64,000 bases of DNA from NCBI RefSeq assembly GCF_021369635.1, contig NZ_JAJNBZ010000002.1, forward strand, positions 155,024 to 219,023, written 5' to 3'. The position numbers and the translations under genes are program-made. The notes below the pieces were generated by a model. That model was not told where the DNA came from and searched no databases. It worked only from the letters and a program-made list of their open reading frames with translations. Below are positions 8,367-14,603 of this stretch, piece by piece (the stretch's first letter is position 1; each line of letters begins with the position of its first letter). This DNA comes from Paenibacillus profundus (GTDB lineage Bacteria > Bacillota > Bacilli > Paenibacillales > Paenibacillaceae).

Positions 8367-9158
8367 ATGGACGTTACGTTCATGAGTTTTAATTTGCGGT
8401 ACAACGAGATTCAGGATGGGGAAAATGCATGGCCCTATCGGGTTGAAAAAGTGGCTGAGGTCATCCGGAGTCACGAACCGTTAGTCATCGGCACTCAGGA
8501 AGGGCTGCACCCGATGCTGCTCGATATAGAGCAAAGCTTGCCGCAATATGGCTTCATCGGCGAGGGGCGGTACGGCGGACAGCAAGATGAGCATAATGCC
8601 ATTTGGTATGATAAAGAACAGATTACACCGGTTGAATCCGGGCAGTTCTGGTTGTCGGAGCAGCCGTCTCAGCCTGGCAGCATAAGCTGGAACAGCAGTC
8701 TGCCGCGCATTTGCACATGGGCCCGGTTCCAGTTCATCAAGGGGGCTGCCAACGAATTTATCGTGTTCAATACGCATTTGGATCACGAGAGCGAGGAAGC
8801 CCAAGTGAACGGAATTCGTCTCGTTCGACAGCAAATGGAGGAACGCTTCCGGAAGCGTCCGCTGCCTATGGTGCTGATGGGAGACCTCAATTCAACGCCT
8901 GACAGTCCCGTGCTGGACGTCCTCCACTCGAATCCGGATGGCAGCTTGCTATCTTTGACAGACGCTTATACGGCAGCCGCCGGCAAGGTCGGGCCCACAT
9001 TCCATGACTTCAAGGGCGGGGAAGACGGAGAGGCCATTGATTATATTTTTGTGTCCAGCGACGTTCGCGTTATGGCGACGAAAGTAATCAGGGAGCAGAT
9101 TAACGGAAGATATCCTTCTGACCATTACCCGGTAGCGGCGCGCGTCTCGATGAACTGA
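8367..9158 (+). CDS. Endonuclease/exonuclease/phosphatase family hydrolase
   Basis: A 263-residue member of the metal-dependent EEP fold. Asn9 in MSFNLRY and Glu45 in GTQEG are metal ligands, FNTHLDH and GDLNSTPDS carry the catalytic His/Asp residues, and SDHYPV near the end provides the last Asp-His pair. The family includes sphingomyelinases, exonuclease III and sugar-phosphate phosphatases; the closest look is the secreted-looking but signal-less metal hydrolases common in Bacilli. The ATG at 8367 is chosen because GAGGTGGGAG precedes it; a GTG at 8358 lies inside that site. It probably shares a transcript with the HAD phosphatase upstream. Confidence 0.87.
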   Translation: MDVTFMSFNLRYNEIQDGENAWPYRVEKVAEVIRSHEPLVIGTQEGLHPMLLDIEQSLPQYGFIGEGRYGGQQDEHNAIWYDKEQITPVESGQFWLSEQPSQPGSISWNSSLPRICTWARFQFIKGAANEFIVFNTHLDHESEEAQVNGIRLVRQQMEERFRKRPLPMVLMGDLNSTPDSPVLDVLHSNPDGSLLSLTDAYTAAAGKVGPTFHDFKGGEDGEAIDYIFVSSDVRVMATKVIREQINGRYPSDHYPVAARVSMN

Positions 9159-9243
9159 CGAACTAGCCCCGCTTACCCGGGTGTTGGATGTGGAGCGGCG
9201 GCGTTTCCCGGTGAATACCGAGAAGCGGTCGCCGTTATCCGGA

Positions 9244-9438
9244 TTACCTTGTGTGATACATAAGAGGAGGAAGCATCTTCGTATTGATGACCATTGATGA
9301 CTGACAGAGGGGACAGCTCGGAGTTTTTTCAAACGTGAGATTTTCTCTCATCCAGCAAGAACAGTCCTCACTGCTGCAACTCCAGATAGAAGTTTGCTCA
9401 TCCGGAACCGGCTCGATATTTTTCTTAGAATAATACAT
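9244..9438 (-). CDS. YdjO-like cold-inducible small protein
   Basis: A 64-residue protein matching the YdjO family, recognised from IWSCSSEDCSCWMRENL, then CPLCQSSMV and KMLPPL. Cysteine pairs (C..C..C and CxxC) suggest a zinc ribbon. In B. subtilis ydjO is cold-induced; the activity is unknown. AAGGAGGG lies ahead of the ATG. It points away from the cold-shock gene 465 bp to its right, and a paralogue lies on the other side of that gene at 10187. The ends of the two proteins differ, so these are diverged copies and not a recent duplication. Confidence 0.8.
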   Translation of the reverse strand: MYYSKKNIEPVPDEQTSIWSCSSEDCSCWMRENLTFEKTPSCPLCQSSMVINTKMLPPLMYHTR

Positions 9439-9735
9439 CGCGAAACCCTCCTTATGTTGTTATAAAGATTGTTCAAAGAGTATCTGTTTTGAACAGGCAC
9501 TTATAGGGGCTACGAGCAATGAAAAAGAACTGCCCGGAGGACAGCCCTTTTTAAATTGGCTACAGTCTTGCCACACAAAAGCGGATTACATGAGGTAAAG
9601 GAACCGCTCTTTATATAGTATGTGAATTAAGTACTGAATATATGATAATTATTTGTTTAACCTGCCTGGACATGCGGAAAAGCTGCTACATGAATAGTTT
9701 TCCAAAAAAAATTGTAAAGGTAGGTGTTCAACGAC
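9439..9735. other. Intergenic region left of the cold-shock promoter
   Basis: About 300 AT-rich bases without a supportable gene. Near 9465-9500 there is a degenerate copy of the TTGTTCAAA..TTTTGAAC motif found in the dispersed repeats at 16879 and 49401. A small imperfect hairpin followed by five T lies around 9530-9555. Confidence 0.4.
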
Positions 9736-9764
9736 TTGCATATCTCAATTTTATATGATATTAT
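9736..9764 (+). promoter_or_regulatory. Strong promoter of the cold-shock gene
   Basis: TTGCAT at 9736-9741, a 17-nt spacer and TATTAT at 9759-9764. Transcription starting near 9771 gives a leader of about 133 nt, the long untranslated leader expected for a csp mRNA. Confidence 0.75.
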
Positions 9765-9792
9765 GATGTCAATTGATAAATTTGAACCACGC

Positions 9793-9854
9793 TTCACACA
9801 TTGAAAAGGGTATCATTTTTACGATGGAACTTTTTTCAATGTGTGAATTTTTTT
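9793..9854 (+). promoter_or_regulatory. Leader hairpin with T-run before csp
   Basis: TTCACACATTGAAAA (9793-9807) and its exact complement TTTTCAATGTGTGAA (9833-9847) form a perfect 15-bp stem with a 25-nt loop. Seven T follow directly (9848-9854). The shape is that of an intrinsic terminator, but the stem has only four G-C pairs, so its stability should depend strongly on temperature. It lies about 50 nt before the csp start codon. Confidence 0.7.
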
Positions 9855-9903
9855 AAAGTTGAAAAAATAAACATGTTATATTTCCTTTTGGAGGTTAAGA
9901 ACA

Positions 9904-10104
9904 ATGCAAACAGGTACAGTAAAATGGTTTAACGCAGAAAAAGGTTTTGGCTTTATCGAAGTTGAAGGCGGCAGCGATGTATTCGTACACTTCAGCGCGA
10001 TTCAAGGCGACGGCTTCAAATCCTTGGACGAAGGACAACGCGTTCAATTCAACGTGGTACAAGGCAACCGTGGACCACAAGCTGAGGACGTAACGAAGCT
10101 GTAA
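9904..10104 (+). CDS. Cold-shock protein, CspA/CspB family
   Basis: A 66-residue single-domain cold-shock protein, full length for the family. RNP-1 is KGFGFIEV and RNP-2 is VFVHFSAI, the aromatic residues that stack on single-stranded nucleic acid. It acts as an RNA chaperone that melts mRNA structure after cold shock. GGAGG at 9890-9894 is a strong ribosome site. The long structured leader (hairpin at 9793-9847) suggests post-transcriptional or attenuation control. A terminator follows at 10119-10149, after which a YdjO paralogue lies in the same direction. Confidence 0.97.
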   Translation: MQTGTVKWFNAEKGFGFIEVEGGSDVFVHFSAIQGDGFKSLDEGQRVQFNVVQGNRGPQAEDVTKL

Positions 10105-10118
10105 GAAAAGCCAGACGA

Positions 10119-10149
10119 CTGCTCTTGACATGTGTGAAGAGCAGTTTTT
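10119..10149 (+). terminator. Terminator after csp
   Basis: CTGCTCTT and AAGAGCAG form an 8-bp stem with a 10-nt loop followed by TTTTT. It separates csp from the ydjO-like gene, with read-through plausible because the next gene lacks an obvious strong promoter. Confidence 0.8.
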
Positions 10150-10186
10150 CTTTTGGTTGCAAGATCAAAAGAAAGGGAGGGTAACG

Positions 10187-10417
10187 ATGAATTATCGCAA
10201 GAAACCATTAGAGGAAATTCCGGAGGAAAATACGGCCATCTGGTCTTGCACGAAAGAAGGCTGCAAGGGTTGGATGCGCGACAATTTTGCATTCGAGAAT
10301 GAGCCGACTTGTCGGTTATGCAACTCTCCGATGGTCCGTGATATGAAGATGCTACCGTTACTTGTTAACCCGAATGGTGATCTGAAATCGATCAAGAAGG
10401 GTGTGCAGATCGAGTAG
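10187..10417 (+). CDS. YdjO-like cold-inducible small protein
   Basis: A 76-residue paralogue of the protein at 9244-9438. It shares the IWSCTKEGCKGWMRDNF core, a second CxxC (CRLCNSPMV) and DMKMLPLL, and has a longer Lys-rich tail. The four cysteines suggest zinc binding. Start ATG 10187 follows GAAAGGGAGGG; an upstream in-frame ATG at 10130 lies inside the csp terminator and is unlikely. The csp-ydjO order is a familiar pairing in Bacilli and fits co-induction in the cold. Confidence 0.85.
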   Translation: MNYRKKPLEEIPEENTAIWSCTKEGCKGWMRDNFAFENEPTCRLCNSPMVRDMKMLPLLVNPNGDLKSIKKGVQIE

Positions 10418-10505
10418 TTGTTGCTACAACAGCTTACCTCTTCTGCGTAACGAGACGGATTGACGGACGACGTATCATTGTGGTTGTGAACAGCCTCCGC
10501 CATGT

Positions 10506-10534
10506 AAAAGGACACCTCACGAGGTGTCCTTTTT
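10506..10534. terminator. Intrinsic terminator
   Basis: AAAAGGACACCTC and GAGGTGTCCTTTT form a very compact perfect hairpin (2-nt nominal loop) with flanking A and T runs, so it can work in both directions. It follows the ydjO-like gene. Confidence 0.8.
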
Positions 10535-10542
10535 GCGTATAG

Positions 10543-10830
10543 CCGCACCAATTGCAAGGTGCTGGAGCTGTTGTGCTATTTGAATTGGCAAGGCAGGCGG
10601 GGTTGAATGATTTCGAGCTAAAAGCGGGATTTAAAGAACTGTATGGAACGACCGTGTTCGGCTTTTTGCGTGAGAAGCGGCTGGAACAGGCGCTCTGTCT
10701 GTTGCAGCAGGGACAAATGAATAGTTCTGAGGTGGCCTGCTCGGCAGGCTGCTCGAACCCCGAATACTTTGCGGCCGCCTGTAGAGAAAAGTTCGGGGGC
10801 AGTCTGAGCGAGGTCATTCGGCAGCATTAA
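10543..10830 (+). pseudogene. AraC-family regulator remnant, PchR-like
   Basis: The last about 90 codons (from about 10575) encode an AraC-type double helix-turn-helix: LARQAGLNDFELKAGFKELY, then TVFGFLREKRLEQA and EVACSAGCSNPEYFAAACREKFG. Just upstream, in another frame, TNCKVLELLCYLN matches the segment that normally precedes this domain, so a frameshift separates the two and the entire N-terminal sensor domain is missing. There is no ribosome site. The look is that of the PchR/YbtA siderophore-responsive regulators. This is a dead gene in my reading. Confidence 0.7.
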
Positions 10831-10868
10831 CGCTAAAGAAGCTTTCTTCATAAGAAGAGGGCTTCTTT

Positions 10869-11110
10869 TTGTCTTTTTACGTCATCGGACTACTGCTTGC
10901 GGTGGTCATCGCGCGCACGCTGCCGGAGACCAGACCGCAAGGAACTGTAAGGAAGCGATTTTGTCTGTCGAGCTTTGCTGCCATTATGGGCAATCGGACC
11001 GGTTCCGCATTACTGGCAATCGGGTTCGCAAGTACGAAATGGGGACAAAAAATACCTGCATGTAACGGGCGATATGCGGAATCTGAAGAAAATGAACATC
11101 ATACGTTCAT
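10869..11110 (+). pseudogene. Short gene remnants (MFS tail and unknown)
   Basis: From 10869 one frame reads FYVIGLLLAVVIARTLPETRPQ, like the last membrane helix and tail of a major facilitator. Around 11045-11110 another frame reads KYLHVTGDMRNLKKMN and ends at a stop, with good codon use but no start. Neither can be a complete gene. With the AraC remnant upstream, this looks like the wreck of a small regulator-exporter locus. The MFS reading is tentative. Confidence 0.4.
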
Positions 11111-11121
11111 TTTGACATAAA

Positions 11122-11145
11122 TTCGGCCTTTCAAGGCCGGATTTC
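11122..11145. terminator. Hairpin, probable terminator
   Basis: CGGCCTT and AAGGCCG form a short GC-rich stem (11124-11140), flanked by A/T-rich sequence and followed by a T-rich tract. It lies between the remnants and the MarR promoter. Confidence 0.5.
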
Positions 11146-11150
11146 TTTGT

Positions 11151-11180
11151 TTGACGAATATCTTGTTCAAGATATATACT
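11151..11180 (+). promoter_or_regulatory. MarR/MFS promoter with embedded operator
   Basis: TTGACG (11151-11156) and TATACT (11175-11180) are 18 nt apart. The spacer is almost filled by ATATCTTG-TT-CAAGATAT (11158-11175), an 8-bp-arm perfect inverted repeat. A repressor bound there would block RNA polymerase, the classical MarR autoregulation design. Confidence 0.7.
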
Positions 11181-11242
11181 ACTAAATAGTTTACTGCTAA
11201 TTATTTTAATTCTAAAGTAATTACCGAGAGGAATCGATTTCG

Positions 11243-11683
11243 ATGCAGGCAAGATCACAACTGCTTGAACTGTCCACCCTTTTTAGATTGCTGCTGAAAC
11301 GGATGACGCAGGAATGGAACAAGCGGATGATTGCGAACCTTTCATTTTCGCAATTTCGCATCCTTTACAAGCTCAATGAAGGGGGGAAGAAGAAGGTCTC
11401 TGAATTGGCGGAAGCACTGTGCATTACTTCCGGTGCGATTACCGGAGGCACTGATAAATTGATTAAAGAGGGACTGGCAGAACGAAAAAGAGCGGAGGAT
11501 GACCGCAGGGTCGTCTACATTTATATTACGGATAAAGGTAGAGATATCGTGCAGATGATGCTTGAGCGTCAAAAAGAAACGATCTCCATGTTTTTTGAAA
11601 GCTTGCCAAATGAAGATGTCGGGCATTTGAAACGAATATTTACGCAAATTTTAGAAAATACAGAGGGACAGTCAAAGGAGTAG
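11243..11683 (+). CDS. MarR-family regulator of the adjacent efflux pump
   Basis: A 146-residue MarR winged-helix protein. Residues 55-100 hold the DNA-binding helices (VSELAEALCITSGAITGGTD and the wing AERKRAEDDRRVVYI with the DDRR signature). Helices at both ends form the dimer interface. No conserved N-terminal Cys of OhrR type is seen. The pump gene begins 12 nt after its stop and its ribosome site AAAGGAG lies at the end of this gene, so they form one operon. The palindrome in the promoter at 11158-11175 is its likely operator. Confidence 0.9.
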   Translation: MQARSQLLELSTLFRLLLKRMTQEWNKRMIANLSFSQFRILYKLNEGGKKKVSELAEALCITSGAITGGTDKLIKEGLAERKRAEDDRRVVYIYITDKGRDIVQMMLERQKETISMFFESLPNEDVGHLKRIFTQILENTEGQSKE

Positions 11684-11694
11684 AAGAAAAAACC

Positions 11695-13344
11695 GTGGAA
11701 CATTTGTCACACAAACGAAAAATGACCATTATGATGGCCATTATCGCAGCGATGTTCTTTTCTGCGATTAACCAGACGATTGTCGGTACGGCACTGCCCC
11801 GAATTATCGCCAAGCTTGGTGGCATGGATTACTATACATGGGTCATCACCATTTATATGCTTACCTCTACCATTGCGACGATATTAGTGGGGAAGCTGTC
11901 CGATATTTATGGGCGCAAGCCGTTTATTCTTTCAGGTATTATATTTTTTATGATTGGCGCATTCTTGTCCGGAACCTCAGCGGATATTATTCAGCTTATT
12001 ATTTACCGCGGGATTCAAGGGATAGGTGCCGGGATTATTATGGCTACGGCCTTTACCGCTGTCGGTGATTTGTTCGCGCCGCGCGAACGGGGCAAATGGA
12101 CGGGAGTCATGACCGCCGTGTTCGGGTTTTCCAGTGTGATTGGGCCAGCGCTGGGCGGTTATATTGTGGACCATATGGATTGGAAATGGGTGTTCTGGAT
12201 TTTCCTCCCGTTAGGTATCGTTGCATTTTTTATGATTCTCATCCTATTTCCGAAGGTGGAGCGCAAGCAATCGGAATCGATCGATTACGCAGGTTCCTTA
12301 TTCCTGACGCTGACAATCGTACCGCTGCTTCTCGCCTTCTCGTGGGCGGGCACGCAATATGCCTGGGGTTCACCGCAGATCATCCTGTTGTTTGCCGGAA
12401 CATTGGTCTCGCTGCTTATCTTCCTGTTTGTGCAGACGAGAGTGAAGAGCCCGGTGCTTCCGTTGTCCTTATTTAAAAATAGTGTCGTGACCATTTCCAA
12501 TGTCATCGGATTTTTGATGAATGCGGGTATGATGGGGGCGCTTATCTATATTCCGTTTTTCGTGCAGGGCGTAATGGGCATCTCTCCGACCTATTCCGGT
12601 TATGTGACGATGCCGATGTCCATCTGCATGGTCATCTCCAGCGCCATTAGCGGTCAATTGATTACGAAGACAGGGAAATATAAACGATTTGCCCTCTTGG
12701 GCATGCCGGTCATGATTCTCGGTATGATTATTATGAGCTTCATGGATAGCGTATGGATGGCTGTAATCAGCATGATCGTATTTGGCTTCGGCCTCGGACT
12801 CGGAATGCCAGTATTCACGCTTGCTGCACAGAACGCAGTTGCGCCTCAGCAATTGGGCGTCGTCACCGCTTCCTCGCAGCTGTTCCGCAACATGGGGGGG
12901 ACGATCGGGATCGCCGTGATGGGTACCATTATGTCTTCGAAGATAACTAGCAATCTTGCGGAGGCGGCTGCTTCGGGTAAAGCGGTAGATCTGTCGCAGT
13001 TGGATCCGAAGGTTGCCGAACAGTTCCAAGCGTTTCATAATCCGCAAATGCTGCTGGACCAACCGAAATTGGAGCAGATCCAGCAGAGCTTGCCAGAAGC
13101 GCTGAAGACGATCTTCACGCAGATGATAGATATGCTGCGCGATGCGTTAAGCAGTTCATTATCGACGGTGTTCTTGTCCGGTGCGGCCTTGCTCGTCGTT
13201 GCCTTGATGTTGGCCTTCTTCCTGAAGGAAATTCCGCTGCGCATGACCAGCCGCACGTCTTCCGGTCAAGAGGATGGAACGTCTGCGGGCCAATCCGGCG
13301 CTGTGCCGGCGAAGCAAGTGTTGTTGGAGCAAACGGCGGAATAG
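11695..13344 (+). CDS. DHA2-family MFS multidrug efflux pump
   Basis: A 549-residue transporter with about 14 hydrophobic segments, as in EmrB/QacA (DHA2). Motif A is GKLSDIYGRKP in the loop after segment 2, and motif C is GFSSVIGPALGGYIVDH in segment 5. A long extracellular loop (about residues 420-475) precedes the last helix. The start is GTG 11695 and its ribosome site lies 14 nt upstream inside marR, which is a little far. The family expels cationic drugs and lipophilic compounds by proton antiport. The marR-DHA2 pairing supports substrate-induced efflux. A strong terminator follows. Confidence 0.92.
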   Translation: MEHLSHKRKMTIMMAIIAAMFFSAINQTIVGTALPRIIAKLGGMDYYTWVITIYMLTSTIATILVGKLSDIYGRKPFILSGIIFFMIGAFLSGTSADIIQLIIYRGIQGIGAGIIMATAFTAVGDLFAPRERGKWTGVMTAVFGFSSVIGPALGGYIVDHMDWKWVFWIFLPLGIVAFFMILILFPKVERKQSESIDYAGSLFLTLTIVPLLLAFSWAGTQYAWGSPQIILLFAGTLVSLLIFLFVQTRVKSPVLPLSLFKNSVVTISNVIGFLMNAGMMGALIYIPFFVQGVMGISPTYSGYVTMPMSICMVISSAISGQLITKTGKYKRFALLGMPVMILGMIIMSFMDSVWMAVISMIVFGFGLGLGMPVFTLAAQNAVAPQQLGVVTASSQLFRNMGGTIGIAVMGTIMSSKITSNLAEAAASGKAVDLSQLDPKVAEQFQAFHNPQMLLDQPKLEQIQQSLPEALKTIFTQMIDMLRDALSSSLSTVFLSGAALLVVALMLAFFLKEIPLRMTSRTSSGQEDGTSAGQSGAVPAKQVLLEQTAE

Positions 13345-13420
13345 CCAATTGAATATTGCTGTAACAGTTGAGCATGACAGAGCTGTTCCGAAAGTGGATA
13401 AAAATACTTGAGGGATGGAA

Positions 13421-13459
13421 AAATGGTGGGGCAGAGACTATCTCTGCCCCGCCATTTTT
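13421..13459. terminator. Strong intrinsic terminator
   Basis: AAATGG.GGGGCAGAGA and its complement form a stem of about 17 bp with one mismatch and a 3-nt loop, followed by T-rich sequence. It ends the efflux operon and may serve the convergent M50 gene. Confidence 0.88.
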
Positions 13460-13488
13460 CGTTTTGGATCAGACATATAAGTTGAGCG

Positions 13489-14211
13489 TTACGTCCGTCT
13501 TGCATGCTTGGACCACCCGAATGCTGGTCTCGTTCCAGCCGGGGGCCGGCGGTTCGCGTTGAAGAACAATCCCATCGCCACTCGGGCACACGCTATCGCC
13601 ACGGCGGTAAACAGAAGGGACCAGAACACGGCGGGAATGAACGTAGCTGCGCTTAGATTGGAAGCGTCGCCCGCTTGCGTCGGCTGCTGGATGGACGCGA
13701 CGATAAGGAACAGCGGTCCCAGCACGGATTCCACCAAGCAAATAAAGGCGACCAGCAAATAATAAAAATCTCGCAGCCAACGCCAAGGAACGAAATATAT
13801 TGCTGCGCTCAGCACGATAAATCCGATGCACCACATGACCCCGAATGAATTGCGCACGAAGAAGAGAACGTTCACCAAGGCCAATACGGATAAAGTAATT
13901 AACCCGGCTTGCTGCTTCCCGCGCGAATACAAATAGAACAGCAGCACGGTGAACAAGGCGGAAATCGTATATCCCGCAAGGGAGATAGGAATGAACCGCC
14001 ACGAATGGGCCACGGATGAGTAGGTGACCCCGCTGTGGTCTGCGAACAGATGAATATACTGCACCTTCCCGGATAAGAGCAGCGTAACGATCGCATGACC
14101 GAATTCATGCACTAATGTATCGACGTTGCGGAAAAAGGACGAGAACGGAATCCAGCGCGTCAAGATGGCTGCTCCTACGATAAAAGCGATTGTCTTCCAC
14201 CATTTATTCAT
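13489..14211 (-). CDS. M50-type membrane metallopeptidase
   Basis: A 240-residue membrane protein with about six hydrophobic segments. HEFGHAIVTLL near residues 35-45 carries the zinc-binding HExxH of M50 site-2 proteases. The second-domain NPDG-type motif is not obvious, which fits the M50B-like (YwbO-unrelated, small) proteins annotated as M50 family in Bacilli, whose substrate is unknown. The ribosome site GGAGG lies about 12 nt before the ATG, inside the end of a small upstream reading frame. Activity within the membrane is inferred from HExxH only. Confidence 0.8.
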   Translation of the reverse strand: MNKWWKTIAFIVGAAILTRWIPFSSFFRNVDTLVHEFGHAIVTLLLSGKVQYIHLFADHSGVTYSSVAHSWRFIPISLAGYTISALFTVLLFYLYSRGKQQAGLITLSVLALVNVLFFVRNSFGVMWCIGFIVLSAAIYFVPWRWLRDFYYLLVAFICLVESVLGPLFLIVASIQQPTQAGDASNLSAATFIPAVFWSLLFTAVAIACARVAMGLFFNANRRPPAGTRPAFGWSKHARRT

Positions 14212-14214
14212 GAA

Positions 14215-14415
14215 TTATGACCAACCTCCGCATCCAATCTTCTTACCGAGCATATTACAAAGGCGCCGGCATGTAAAATGCACCGACGATTCTATAGAGG
14301 CAACTATTATAAGAGGGACGATTAACATGTCGTCCTCGTTCTGTTTTTGTCGAATAGACGGTACTATTGGAATATTCGTTTTACAAGATCGGCAAACGTA
14401 GTATACTTGTTCCAT
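14215..14415 (-). CDS. Possible small Cys-containing protein
   Basis: A 66-codon frame starting at ATG 14415, with a GTG 27 nt upstream as alternative. It reads YYVCRSCKTNIPIVPSIRQ early and HFTCRRLCNMLG later, so two CxxC/CxxxC pairs could bind zinc. It ends 3 nt before the M50 start and contains that gene's ribosome site, which would make an operon. A GGAAGAAG lies upstream. I do not recognise the family and codon use is not decisive. The same stretch carries a GAGGGACG..CGTCCTC inverted repeat (about 14314-14338), so the frame may be accidental. Confidence 0.3.
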   Translation of the reverse strand: MEQVYYVCRSCKTNIPIVPSIRQKQNEDDMLIVPLIIVASIESSVHFTCRRLCNMLGKKIGCGGWS

Positions 14416-14603
14416 ATGAAACTTCTTCCAAGCAACCTTCACCTTTTTATCACACCTTAGAACATCCCTCTACTTTATTTCCACAATTTTCACATATACA
14501 AGATCGAAATTTGAAGGGAACCGGCGGATGGCATGCTGACGCTGGTGCACTATATTTAGCATGAGAATGATATGGGTCAATGAAGTGAATCGGGAGGGAA
14601 ACC

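Noticed and set aside
9190..9226. GC-rich hairpin after the endonuclease-like gene
   Set aside because: Imperfect stem and no T-run; it could act as a weak terminator but the evidence is thin.
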